From the NCBI GenBank assembly GCA_023333565.1, contig JAJKFH010003075.1, positions 682,001 through 746,000 on the forward strand: a stretch of 64,000 bases of DNA, in the 5' to 3' direction. Positions within the stretch are counted from its first letter, which is position 1. Each line of letters starts with the position of its first letter. The stretch comes from Puffinus mauretanicus. Taxonomy: Eukaryota > Chordata > Aves > Procellariiformes > Procellariidae. The position numbers and the translations under genes were made by a program. Of this stretch, positions 36,914 to 48,400 are shown piece by piece. The notes beneath the pieces are model-generated. The model saw only the letters and a list, made by a program, of their open reading frames with translations. It had not been told where the DNA came from and did no database searches.

Positions 36914-36999
36914 AAAAATCAACTGCTAAGAAGTGTTTCTGTCTATTCAACGTTTGAAAAATCAGCTGCTGAGAATTGTTTCTGGCTATTCGGTGTTTG
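36914..36999. repeat. Diverged 43-bp tandem duplication
   Basis: Two adjacent 43-base copies (36914-36956 and 36957-36999) both start AAAAATCARCTGCTRAGAA and both end TATTCRRYGTTTG. They differ at about seven positions (about 84% identical), mostly transitions, with no length change. This is an old tandem duplication. The unit length is not a multiple of three, so it does not preserve a reading frame. Confidence 0.85.
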
Positions 37000-38745
37000 C
37001 ATCCTTCTGCAACCCAGTATTCGCACCGGTAAAGCACTAGTTCTTACCAGGCAGAAACTGTTCAATGAATTTAAGAAAAAAAGGGGGGGGAAATAGGTTA
37101 TAAAACCCTCTGGTGTCTGGTGGATTTTTTTCACTTAGGTATTTCAGCCTAATGTGCTTTTAGTGGAAAGGTTCCAAAACGTACAACCAGGGAAAAAAAA
37201 AAAAAAAGAGGGGGGGAAAAATTCCCAGGCAAAATAACTAGAGGTAAATTCAGTGTTTTTCCACTCCAGTGACCACAACCTTTGCTTTTATTCTGGTGCA
37301 AACAGCTGCAGGTGCCTCAAGTCAGCCAGTTCTATCTATCTGCAATGTCATCCATGTTTACTTGCAGCACTGGACTTTCGATTCTGTCAGGGTGCCAATC
37401 CAACGGGCCGCCAGGCACTGCAGCTGACAGTCAAATCTGTAATGCTGAATCCTTCTTCTGGAAAAAAGGGCTAAAGAGGTTAATACACTCAAGTAAGGAT
37501 AAACACACCAGCTGTTAGAGTTTCTAATATTTAATGTCATTATCAAATAAAATAACTCCTAAGAAATAAAAAATAAGCAGCCTCCAAATCACTCATCTTT
37601 GTTAGTATTAATAAATTATTCAAAAAGCCTACACTATAAAATAATAATAGAGAGCCTACAATTAAAGTCATATTTGCTCTTCTGCTCTGCTGATGTTGCT
37701 TTGCACTGATACCATTACCTTTTGGTGTTTCGTCAATACTGGCATCATGCACTGCACAGTATCTATATCTGTGTCTATCACAGTATACATCAGGGATGGA
37801 TTATTGGAATGTAGAGGAATATAATTTCACTTTTTTTTTTTCCAAGGTGCTTGTTGAAATATTTTATCTATCTGATTTACTGAATGTAATTATTCAAAGA
37901 TTTCATGACTCTTGGTCTTTCTCTTTTACAAAAATCTGCTTAGGATCATAAGAATAACGAGCCCTGCAACAACGAGAGCGCTTTTGTGTGTGTTTGTGTA
38001 CGAAATGTCAAAGGACGCCCTCCAGAACTCATTACTGGGGCTAAATACTTTTTAGAGTCAGGAAGTGAATATATGTTTTCCTCCCGTCATTATAGCTGCA
38101 GCTTCTATTGCTGTTCGTCAGTGTGGATTAAACAGAGGAAACTTGAACACATTCAGAAAGGTTGAGAAATACACACAAACACACAATGGAAGAGGCTTCA
38201 CAGCCTGCAAAACAGCCTGCAATGAGCTCAGCTTCTAGTTTATGATCTATGTTATAGCAAGACACACTCACTGCCTTGTACTTAAAGGTCTATGACCAAT
38301 TCCGTAAAAATCCTTGAATTTTAGGATTTATTAGTCAGCCATTTCAAATTGCATCAGACCGAAGCTTGTCAATCCAGTTACGCTTACTTTTTGGTTTTAC
38401 AAGATTTGATCGGAATTTGTTTCTGCGGCTATTGCTTAACTGTGGGCAAAGGCACGGAGCTGGTGAGGACTTTGGGGTATGACTTTGTCAGCAGAGGCAG
38501 TGCTGCTGCTCGACCTGGGATCGCCGCTCTCGCCAGCCACTTTGAGGTACAAAAGGAGATATTTACCCTCGTTGTGTACCTCTCCAAACCCATCTTAAGT
38601 GTGACTAATGTTGTTGTTTTGCTGGCCTTCTCCGCATTTGGAGTGGAGGTGCATTTATTTTCTGCACTGTACTTTTTAACAATGTATGGATTATGGAAAA
38701 AAAGAATAAATTTTTTTTTTCCTACCGGTATAATACCAGGTGTAA
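37000..38745. other. Unique non-coding sequence
   Basis: No gene is seen. A purine-only tract (37189-37221, A15-type run then GAGGGGGGG) is present. A plus-strand open frame of 144 codons begins at 38349 and has a hydrophobic translation, but no domain, no splice evidence and a chance-compatible length. Confidence 0.55.
37189..37221 (+). repeat. Purine-only tract
   Basis: A run of A, then GAG, then seven G, then five A, all purine for 33 bases. Confidence 0.9.
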
Positions 38746-39412
38746 GGCAGAGCTGGCCGAATCACAGAAATTCCTTCCCATGAAAAAATGGTCATTTTGA
38801 AATTATCCCTCTCCCTTCTCCCCTCAAATTGTGAGATTTTTAATTTTGTTTTTAAACTTAATTTTTTTCCCTGGGAAATGCTCTCCAGAAAAAAACAAAA
38901 ATCTCTTTCAGGGGAAGCAAACTGGAATTTCTTGGGGCTTGCCAGCTGCCTGCTGAAAAGGGAGAGCGGCAGGAGCCTTGTCGGCAGGCTGCTGCAGGCT
39001 GGCCACCCCGCGCCCACCTCTCCTCCTCCTCCTTCTCCTCCTCCTCCTCCTCCTCCTCCTCCTCCTCGCCTTCCCCCTAGCCTGGCTGCTGGGGAGGCAG
39101 CTGGGCTGCAGGGCCGGCAGAGTGCCAGGGCACTCAACCTCCCCTCCTCCCTCTTCCAGACCTGCTGCATCTCCCCAGCTGCCTGCCTGGAAGACTATTG
39201 TCAATTTTGCTCTCTCCCTGCAGACGACAACAAAATCGACAGGGGCCTTCCAGCCAAGCAGCCATGGAGCCATCAGTTTGATTTTTCCTAATAGAAAATC
39301 AGAAATTTCTGGCAAAATGGAAATTTTCCCATAAAAGAAATCCCGATTTTATAAAAGGCATATTTTTCCTCCAGAAAGTCATTCCAACAGAACATTCCCA
39401 GCTGCTGTAGTT
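38746..39412. mobile_element. MITE-like AT-rich inverted-repeat relic
   Basis: The left edge GCAGAGCTGGCCGAA and the right edge TTCCCAGCTGCTGTAG are imperfect inverted repeats. Next to them lie mirror-like A/T blocks: CATGAAAAAATGGTCATTTT on the left, GCAAAATGGAAATTTTCCC on the right. I recall a turtle and bird interspersed repeat with ends of the AGAGCTGGTCAAAA...TTTTCCCACCAGCTCT kind, and this fits loosely. The interior (about 38.93-39.25 kb) is GC-rich and includes the (TCC)n tract, so it may be an insertion or unrelated sequence between two repeats. Family name and target-site duplication are not established. Confidence 0.35.
39019..39067. repeat. (TCC)n trinucleotide repeat
   Basis: About sixteen TCC units with one TTC interruption, pure pyrimidine on the plus strand. 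This homopurine-homopyrimidine mirror tract can form triplex (H-) DNA. It explains the long leucine-, proline- or arginine-rich open frames seen here on both strands, which I do not count as genes. Confidence 0.95.
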
Positions 39413-39789
39413 TGAGAGACCTTTGAATTAAAGTCTATAGAAAAAAAACGCTCGTGTGCTTGGCTGTGAAATAAGGGCGGGTGAATGGAGTCAAATGCAA
39501 ATAGAAACTGCCTGAGAACCAATGTGCAGGCTCCCACCATCCAAGGATCAGGCCCAGGGTATTTACGTGACCTTAACGGAGCTATAGGGGATCGTATCTT
39601 TACTATAAAGTACTAGAGATGATAATTAAGACTTACATAGCAAGGTTATGTTTCTTTTGGATAATTTACACGGGTCTGGACTCTCATGAGAATAATTCCC
39701 AGCTCGCAATTACTACCAAACTGGTTCAGAAAAGTATTGAAGCTTTTGTGGCCTCACCAAAATAGAAACCTTTTCAGCAGTGGCACATC

Positions 39790-40870
39790 AGACACTGCGA
39801 GAGAGAGGGGAAAAAAATGAAATTTCACCCAGCGTAGTGCTACAAAGTCACCTTTGCCTCTGTTTTATCTGCGTTGGGGGCGATTCTCTCGGCGGTACAC
39901 GATCCGGCGCTCCTGCCTGTGTCATCCACGCCTATGGATTTTGGGAGAGAGGCCCCAGTGCCAGCGATGTCGGGGAACTTCGATGCATGACCTGAGCACA
40001 CCTTCCGAAGGGGCGTGAGACGAGAAGGCGCAGGCAGTGACGATCAGCATCCTGTGCAGGCTTCCCTCTGTGCCATCTCCAAGTCTGCGCTGAACCCGTC
40101 GCCCTTCCTTTCTGTCGCAGGACTGCGGATTTGACTTCGAAATGCTTCCACTTTTGTGGTTTTCCCCTAGCTAGGACGCCTTGGTTGGGTCAAAGACCAG
40201 CTCCTAACTTCCAGAGGGGCGGGGAGACCCGTGCCTGAGGAGCCAGGTTGTTAGCGCCTGAATAGGACGTAGAAGCAATTTCGAAAATATTCCCTTGTGA
40301 TCTGACACTGCCTTTTTCCCAGCGACCTTGTAACAACAGTGAGGAGCAGATAGCAGTCTCTGCTCGGGCAAACCTCCCACTGAAGTTATCTGGAGCTTTA
40401 TCTGAACAAGAGCTGTAAGAGGGTCCAGTGTAGCTCCATTTGTGCTCCTGAGCGGTGCGAGGCCTCGTGCAGGCTCTTTGCAGCAGGTGAGTTTCTCTCC
40501 AACGGGAGCAGCTTTTCGTGGAACAACGCAGGAGCCTTTTACATGCTCTGGAGATGTTTTGCAAGTAAAGCACCATTAAGCAATCAAAACGCGATACAAA
40601 ATAAGTTTATCAGATGACTAAATGTGAATAACAATGGTCAAACCCGGAGTGAACCCATGGAGATGTGGTGAGGTGAAGCCCCCCTGCGTGGTACCCGGCA
40701 GGCAGCATGCCTTGCCGTAGGGCTGCCGGATCAGCCCCCCGTGGTGGCTACGCATTGTACCTCCTATGGTATTGATTATACCCCGCCTGAGACGCTTGTT
40801 ATATGGAGGCACAGCAGGGTGAGTTAAAGGATGGAGTGGCAGCTTGCTTTCTGAACGCGCTAGCCTTCGC
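39790..40870. promoter_or_regulatory. CpG-island-like region without an assigned gene
   Basis: By eye, about 24 CpGs occur in 39800-40140 at roughly 54% GC, close to the number expected with no CpG depletion. CpGs continue at lower density through 40560, with a further cluster at 40640-40870. Surrounding DNA is CpG-poor. A consensus splice donor, CAG|GTGAGT (exon end 40486, plus strand), lies inside. A strong acceptor-like string, CCCTTCCTTTCTGTCGCAG, ends at 40120. No coding frame with a recognisable domain is present. It could be the promoter and first exon of an unannotated transcript, an orphan CpG island, or a developmental enhancer. Confidence 0.5.
40486..40492 (+). other. Consensus splice donor inside the CpG-rich region
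   Basis: CAG|GTGAGT matches the U1 consensus at every position, with the last exon base at 40486 (CTCTTTGCAGCAG before the break). In a CpG-rich setting this would suit the 3' end of a first exon of a plus-strand transcript. A downstream exon was not identified. Confidence 0.25.
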
Positions 40871-41762
40871 AGATATAAAACAAACCCTTTATTTGCATGT
40901 AAATATTTGCAATTAATTCTTGATAGTTTTGTTTTCAAATGTTCATTAAAACTTCTCCCCCCTATATTTTATTCATATAGATCAGTCTTTGGCCAACATC
41001 TTTCATAAAGTGCTGAAATTTGCCCTTGAGGCATCAGATGGAGTAGTCAGATTGTCAAATAAGTCTCCTAATTGAAGTTAACGCTGGCACAATATTTGTC
41101 TTTTGAAAATAAACATTGCCAGCAAAGTTGCAGGTCCACCACTCCGTGCGCTCTGGCAGTGCTGGAGGGCCACGGAGCGTAGAGCAGAAAAGGGGGAGTT
41201 TGATATGAGGCATAGCTTAGAAATGAGTATGTTTGTTAGCATATTCATTTCAGTGAAATACCAAACATGCTAGAGTTTATCAAAACAAAACCAGCAAAAG
41301 CTGCTTTTTGTGTTGAAGTCACACGTTAGCAGGTACAAGGAATAAATAAATATTCTCTTTAAGCAATGTATTTGCATTTTTATATCTTAAAGGGTCAGAA
41401 GCAGACATGGGAAATCAATAGTTCTCCTTGCACTGCATGAGATTAATCAGTAACTTTGGAGACACTCTGTATTTAAGAAAACAAACTGAATGAACATCAC
41501 ATGGCTTTTAAAGACGTCCTCGTGTGATGTTCCTGGTAGGTTTGAGGCGATAAAGGACTGAGTATTTTCCAGCGCAGTGCCTACAAGAAAACCAGAACCA
41601 GAACACAAGAGAAAGCACCGTTTGCCGATGCCCACTCCAAGATGAATCGGGAAGTGTTGGTGCAGTCATAAAAAACCTGATAGTGTATTGTGCCTCTTAA
41701 CCATCTGTGAGGGAAAGGGTCGTAGCCCTGGGGTTTGTCACTCACCTTGAGCCCTGTCTTAC

Positions 41763-41880
41763 CTCTCCATCGCAAATCCGGCAGCTGCCTTCACCAAAGT
41801 ACTTAAAATCATTGTCGTCCTGAGGCACGTGCTCGGCTTGAGTGGAAGTGGGACATGTGCTTCGGGATGTGCTGGGACTT
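41763..41880 (-). other. Candidate exon, minus strand (low confidence)
   Basis: On the minus strand a 118-base segment lies between an AG acceptor (GGAGCTGCCCACAG) and a strong donor (GGAGAG|GTAAGA). It is open and would encode SPSTSRSTCPTSTQ, then AEHVPQDDNDFKYF, then GEGSCRICDGE. The CxxC of CRIC weakly recalls the start of a RING-CH or other zinc-binding module, but no further metal ligands are seen, so I assign no family. The acceptor has a poor polypyrimidine tract. The surrounding frame is open for 165 codons in CpG-retaining DNA, where chance open frames are more likely. Confidence 0.15.
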
Positions 41881-42099
41881 CTGTGGGCAGCTCCAGTGAC
41901 CAGATAGGACCGCTTCAGGCACCAGGTGACGTGCAAATGTAGCAGAACGTGGCACATAATGAAGCCTCTAATGCCTGGGTTTCCCTTTGTCCTGTTCACA
42001 AAGTTTACAATTAAAATGCTGGTTTGTATTTGCTGTTTGCCGTTATTTTGAACAAGAATCTTCCAGGAACAGTTCACGAAAAATGCAGAAACCGTGCTC

Positions 42100-42260
42100 C
42101 GTAATAACTGGTTAGGTATGCCGCCGGATCCCGTCTCCGCTCCCCAGCTCTTTGGGTTTATGTAACAAACCCGGAAGCGATACAGGCTGTGCGGCATGTG
42201 CCACGCAGGTTCACAGGACTGGCAGGTCTCCGAATTCACGGTAACTGGTAATTCAGATAC
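42100..42260. promoter_or_regulatory. Short CpG-retaining patch
   Basis: About a dozen CpGs in roughly 160 bases, including GCCGCCGGATCCCGTCTCCG, near the expected number for its GC content. It extends the CpG-retaining zone that begins at 39.8 kb. No promoter motif or gene start is identified. Confidence 0.35.
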
Positions 42261-42269
42261 CTGCGCTGA

Positions 42270-45170
42270 AAATTCTACTTCGTCAACAGCGAGAGGGCTG
42301 TTAGGTAAACTGAAGCCATTAACAACAAATGATCGGACAGCCCTCTCCTGCCTTAAGTCTCTGTCTGGCTGGGAAGCTCCCTGGGTACTCTGCCTGCATC
42401 CCCTTGGGCCCTCTGCTAGGCAATCCCATTCCCAACCTGAGCAAATCCAAATGGTCTAAGAGTGCAAGCGAAACAACTTCATTTCAAATGACTGTATACA
42501 GTGACTGTAATTGTGAGGCATACACTGCTGGTGGGGGGGGGGTCCCTGGTGCCCCTCCTGCTGCCCCAGTGCGTGCAGCTGCTCCACACCCCGTGCCCTG
42601 GTGGTTTCAGCCTGGCCCAAGGCAGAGCTGCCCCAAAGCTGCTGTTGATAATCCTCGTGCAAGCAGGACCTGAAACGGCTCCAGACAAGCCTGGGCTCCA
42701 GACAAGCAGCAGAGGGGAGGAGGAAGATGATGTAAAGTCGGCTATGTGCCTCGGTCTCCCCAGCTGAAAAACACTTGAGGACTAAGTGCTCCTGCAGACG
42801 CTATGGTAAGGACAGAGCGCTCGCAATGCGGACGAGTGACTCTGAGCCACGTGGACCAAGCCTGGGAGCTTCAGTTTAAAGCACTAGTAACCCAAGGGGG
42901 CTCCCACTGATAAAATGAAACCCTCTGACTTTGAGATGAGCAGAGTGAGGCTTTTGTATCAATGTAATGCAAAACATGAATTGCTCGATGGGAAGTGAAG
43001 ACTCACTGATAGCATGGGAGCAATAAAGAGCTGATCCTACTTCCATTAACTTTATTGGGAGCAGACCCAAAATATTTAAGTGGAGATTGGCATATCACAT
43101 CTATCTAATCTAAAGTATCTCAGGATTTATGTCATGGTATCAGCCCTGAGACAGACAGATGAAGTATTGCTCTACTACATTTAATTTATAATCGTCATCT
43201 CACTAAACCTCCACCTACCTACTTATATGGTCCCCATTACCAAAGTAGCTGAGTGACTGCCAAGTATTTAGACATATAAATAAAATAGCAGAGATGATTT
43301 TGTTCTCTGCCTCTCTACTTCTGCAGTTTTTAAGATGTCCCGTAAGGTTTGCTCTTGTTCTGTTTCTGGCTTTGTGCATAAGTGGATGGGACTGGGAATC
43401 TCCAGGTTTGTTTTAAACTTTTTGGGGAAAACAGGTATGCCACAAAGAGGTGCACATTTATTTCTGAATATATTGAGATCAATGACCCTCAGAAAGGATA
43501 AAAGCAAATAATGGAGTCTTGCTCCAGGAGCTGTGAGAATTTCATTGCATAAGCTCACAAACTTCCCCTGTTGGTTCACAGTCCAGATTGTTCCTGTCAA
43601 ATGTCATGGGAGGTCATGTTGGTGGAAGGAGACGTGATATCTCAGGAAGCAAAGTCCAATACCCTGAATGGCTCTGACTATCAAGACAGAAACACCGGGC
43701 GAAGCAAAGGAATTTGTGCTACTGAGTAAATGGGATGCTGTGTTTGGAAGTTTCCAGAGCTTTCACAGGGCTCATGGCTTCATTCCTAGATGTGATAAAC
43801 AGCCACGGCAAAACTTCAAACAGCACACGAGTGTCCAGTCTGTGTCTCATAGGGATGGATGTATACTTTTGGCTGGTCAGTCACAGACAGAAAGATTAAA
43901 AATCTTTAGGAAAGAGGTGTGCGTCCCCTCTTTATAACAACGTCACGCCAGCCCTGAGCGGGCAGCGCTGCAGCTACCAGCTCTTCAGAGAGGTGCTCTC
44001 AGAGAACGTGGTGGTGGTTGTGGCTGGAATGAGACACGCAGGACCAAAGTTACCACCTCTTCGGCCTATGTACTCAGCCTGGTTCTTGCCACGGTCAATG
44101 CTCACCACGTGGTGATCAGGGGCTGCATCTTGGAGGGGTTCAAGATGGAGCAACAGTTGCTCTGAGACTGGTCCAAAAGGAGGAACATAAGACATTTCAA
44201 GATGTGTCCTCCAAAGCTGGACAGGACTATATTTTCTCTTTTCGATTTCTGGCTGCTGCTGAGCTCATGAACCTCCGCCAATGGGTAAACAGATAGCCCT
44301 GGACCCTTTTCATAATTGTTTCTGGATACATCCTTCCTCAATCTTATTCTGCACAAAACTTCTTGAATAGCTCATTTAAGGAGAAAACACTTGAAAAGTA
44401 TATTAGCAAACTCTTTCCGTGGGGTAAAACCATCAACATGGAAAATTCAAGTTTTCAAGAGAGCCATTAAGTGTGATTAAACCTTTAAAAAGGGAGAACA
44501 ATGAATGCAGCCTTGTATTTAGCAATTTCATATCTTTAATTGTACAAAGATTTTCTTTAAAAGCACAAGCCTGAAAGGAAGCTGAATGTTACAGTATTTA
44601 CTGAAGGAAAGCAATGAGAGAAGGCCTGTTCACTAGCTAATGGAGTGAAGCCCAGAAATAATGACAAAAAAGCGGTAACGACCGCTCTCCAACACAACAT
44701 ATATAAAAGAGGGAGCCATAAAAAGGCAACAATTCTTGACTTAGCTTTGAGTTTCACAATGACTGTGATTACAGATAGCAAGTGGAAGAGCATATAAGCC
44801 ATGATGAAATCTAGTTGGCTTTGCAATTGAGATTCAAGTGAAAAAAAAAAGCAAAAAAGCAACAGGGGCATTGAATTTCTGCAGCACAAATTTTGGATGG
44901 GGTATGAGAAATTGGAAGAAAGGAAGAAAGAGCAAGGCCATCAAAAAGTTCAGCAGAAAATGAATATATTCTCGCCCATTCCATCTAATAATAAACACAG
45001 TAGGGGCCAGATCCTCAGCTGAACTGAGCTGGTAATGCCGGTGATTAGGCTAGTTTGCTGTTCCTGCAGATGTGAATATCACACAGGCACACACATCCCG
45101 GCATACTTTAGCCTGTGCCATCTTGCAGCATCTTTCACGTGCAGAGAAAACTTTGACTATCGGGGACTAG
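42270..45170. other. Unique non-coding sequence
   Basis: No gene or clear transposon is seen. It contains a G run in GGTGGGGGGGGGGTCC at about 42530-42545. A GGGGCCAGATCCTCAGCTG string at 45004-45022 recalls an amniote repeat but stands alone. Open frames of up to 114 codons have no recognisable domain. Confidence 0.5.
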
Positions 45171-45179
45171 AATGAAAAA

Positions 45180-45420
45180 AAAGAAGCTAAAATCAAACTG
45201 ATTAAAGCATACAATAATTATATTTACGATACATTTAATGCTAGTTTAATTATTAGTGTTACATTAAAGAGAAAATATTTTAACACATTTTAATGACACA
45301 TGTTGATTACCAGCTTAATATTTCTTGATCAATATTTTTAAAACGCAGTGTTAACATCTGATCTGCGGTCACATGTGTACATGGCTTTCTTCATATATGT
45401 AGTACTAAGATTATATATGC
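45180..45420. promoter_or_regulatory. TAAT/ATTA-dense AT-rich stretch (possible enhancer)
   Basis: There are about ten TAAT or ATTA cores in 240 bases, including CTGATTAAAG, CAATAATTATA, TTTAATGCTAG, TTTAATTATTAG, TTTTAATGAC and TTGATTACC. These are homeodomain core sites. The density partly reflects AT richness, so this is only a suggestion of a conserved non-coding element. Confidence 0.25.
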
Positions 45421-48400
45421 ATGTACTTTTCCATGACAGAGCTATGTTATCTCAGTTGCAACCTTAGGCGCTCTTTAAATTTTACTGGGCATCTTTCTGT
45501 AGTGTTGTTCCTAAAGCTTTCCCTTTACATTTCTATAGGTACCTTGAAAGTGCAACTTTTATTCACTCATTTGTTTAGAACACAACAAAACCGAAGTTTT
45601 TTATACTTGTGGTTCTAAAGAAATTTTACAAAACCCAACCCTAAACCTTAAAGGTACAAAGTCCAGAAGGCAAATGAAAAGAATCCTAAAAGTATTGAAA
45701 TCGCAACCTGATGACTAGCGGCAGGAGAGCATCAGTCCAGCGTTGGTGGTCCTAGGCAGGGGGAATGTCATACGGCGGACTACAGACCCAGCGACCTCAC
45801 AGGGAGAAGGATGAGTGAGGTTTAATGCTATCGTATAGAAAGATTGAGCAGAACCACATTAGCTCTTTGAGGAGTTTGCCCAAACAAGTTTATTGCACTT
45901 ACACAAAGTAACACGAGCTGTAAGCTTGTTGTTTAAAATCATGACTGTTTGCTTGTGCAATGAAATAAAAACAAGGAGTCGGGGAGGAACGGAGGGGTAA
46001 TGTACAGGTGGCAGCACGTCGGTAGGCAGGAGGACAATGAAAATGGATATCATTTCAAAGACTACAAAAGCTAGTGGGACTGTGGGACAAGCAGATGAGA
46101 AACTTAAATGTCTGATGCCTACTGTGGAACCAGCAGCTTGCTGATGGCGGCCATATGGGCTATGTCTGATGGAGGTGATCAGTATAAAGAATCAGATGAA
46201 AATGCCATTTTAGAGCAGCCAAAACTATCCACAAATGCAGTCTCATTCACTGAATAGTTTCAATTGGAAAAAAAGAAAACACACTGGAGAAAGACAGTTA
46301 CGATCCCTTCTTCAGGTCTGGTATTGAATCTGAACAGGGGTTTGTGAACCTGATAGCTTGCCAGTAGATCAGTTGGCTTAATATGTTACTTCTCTTTCTG
46401 CAAAATCTTGCCTCATACATATCATTAGAGCATCAGGACTATTAATAGTGTTAATTCCCTTTGCACTAGTAGGCGATGGAACACCTTTAGACCAGCCTGG
46501 GTTACCCTGGGATTTCCCACCTCTCTCTGGCCCGGTGTGTAATTAATTACCCAATGCAAAATAACCTGCTCGAACACAGCAGAGCTCTATCGCCTAGGAG
46601 AGCTCTAGACCTGATCCAGTATGGGCCATGGTCCCACTCTCAGTGTGGGGCTGCTCTAGAGACTTCCCCAGGTCCCCTGCAACCAGCTTTTCTGTGCCTC
46701 TGTGATGATATCCCATCCCCAGTCAGGTGGGTGTTAGACAGGCACCTGCTCTTCAGTGGTTGGCGTCAACCTTCCTTTGCTTTTATTGTGTAACAGTTAA
46801 ACAGAGGTGGTCCCAGAAAGATGGTCTTGGTTTTTTTTGGCATGGTGGATGGACAACAAGCGCTGAGACTAGACAGTCCGGGTACTGAATTAGAGCAGGT
46901 GCCTGAGGTTGGAGGCTCCTTGCATTGAGAAACAGCCCGGCCGCTGAGACGTGCTGAGCAGTGGACATAGCTGTCAGAAGAGTCCAGCAGGAGAGGGTGT
47001 CTCCAGGTTTGGCTATCAGTTTTGGAACACATATTTTTAATTACAAAGGTGATTCAAGCTGGGATTGAGAATTCCTGGTAACTCTGAAAATAACATCCAA
47101 AGTTGAGCCATAATTGCCATTAGCGGCGCTGAGAATAGTTGTAAAACAACGTATTGATATTTCCTGTAGTCGCACCAGCTCTGGAAAATGTTGACTGGAG
47201 GCACCATTGCAAAACTCTTGCCTGACAAATGAAGAAGAGGACAATGCCTGTAATTTAGATTTTGCAGTTCATCATCAATTAAGTTGTATGAAAAATCACT
47301 AGGCTGAAGAGGATATTTGCGTGAGAAAGGTGAATGAAAATGCTCGCTATGGACTATGTACACTGAGGTTTTGCTAATGAAGAAACAGTGAGTTTCACTG
47401 GCTAAAATAAAAACAAACTAAACTTGATTTCTCTGTGCCATAGCCCTTGACAAAGGTAATAGTAGGCACTTATGCAAGAGGATATTTTGTGATTATAGTA
47501 AAAAAATGACATCCTTATATAAAATGAAATTATGAATTGATTCGTAAATGCCACATCCCTGACACTCCCGATTCGTAAATGCCACATCCCTGACACTCCC
47601 AGGACTGTGCCATTTTTTTCCAATGAAACACTTAGGCAATTACTCTTTATGGATAAGGCAGGAACGTCTGGATGTACAATGGTTTCTGCATTAGCGAAGT
47701 TGCTGTGATATAGTCTGCTGTTTGCTTCTACTAACCTGTGGTGACCAAAAGCCATTATTTCCGACAGACACAATGGCAACCAGCAACATTACTCTCACAA
47801 TACTGAAGAATGCAAATGCATTATCTCACGACCTCCAAGGATATGGTATGTGGCACTGCTGTTCAAAAAGTTTTGAAACTGGTTTGCAATGTACTTATGC
47901 CTACTTGCTCATAGAAGATTACTCCTGTCACTTGTTTTGTTTTGACCTCCAAGGAGAATTAATGGCTCACATACATGATCTTTAAAAACACGTCCACATC
48001 AAGAGCAGGAGGGCTGAGAGTGAACAGGTTGAGGAGACATAAGAGAAATGAACTGTTGTGGGTGGGGAAGGAAATAAAAGCTTGGTCACGTAGAGGAAGA
48101 GCAAACAAGGCAGCAAAGCTGTCAGAGAGATTTTTTTTGTTCCCCGAGGGACAAGAATGGTTAAACAAAGGTGGTTTAAGAAGTGTATCACCAGGCCTTT
48201 GCTAGCCATTGACCAGCGGTGGTCCATCAAATCTTGTCCTTGTGCAGGCTGGGCCTCTCTGGCACCCTCAAGGAAGGTGCACTTGCTTAAACTAAGCCTG
48301 AATTTGGCCCAGCAAAGCAAGGGAGAGAGATGTGCTACTGGACGGGGACACAGTGGAAGCCAGGGACTTCCAGGATGAAAAATATCCTGGATGGATTAGG

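Noticed and set aside
38349..38783. 144-codon plus-strand open frame with hydrophobic segments
   Set aside because: No recognisable domain, no initiation or splice context. Its length is compatible with chance among the many ATG codons in 64 kb.
38788..39291. 167-codon plus-strand open frame, with overlapping long frames on the minus strand
   Set aside because: It runs through the (TCC)n tract and GC-rich sequence where stop codons are depleted. The translation is proline/leucine low-complexity, with no domain or splice context.
40102..40120. Strong acceptor-like CCCTTCCTTTCTGTCGCAG as the start of a coding exon at 40121
   Set aside because: The frame beginning DCGFDFEM closes at a stop after 17 codons and no matching donor lies before it. 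It is noted only as context for the CpG-rich region.
40869..40882. TATAAAAC as a TATA box for the CpG-rich region
   Set aside because: It lies at the edge of the CpG-rich region with no initiator or downstream transcript evidence. TATAAA words are common in this AT-rich DNA.
41742..42239. 165-codon minus-strand open frame as an intact gene
   Set aside because: No homology recognised over the body of the frame. Only the last part, with a good donor, is kept as a weak exon candidate.
42741..42770. MIR-like TGTGCCTCGGTCTCCCCAGC string
   Set aside because: It matches only the 'tgtgcctcagtttccccat' block. No other MIR block was found on either side.
45004..45060. GGGGCCAGATCCTCAGCTG string resembling a turtle/amniote hairpin repeat
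   Set aside because: Only about 19 bases match. The complementary arm expected downstream is absent, so it is not called.
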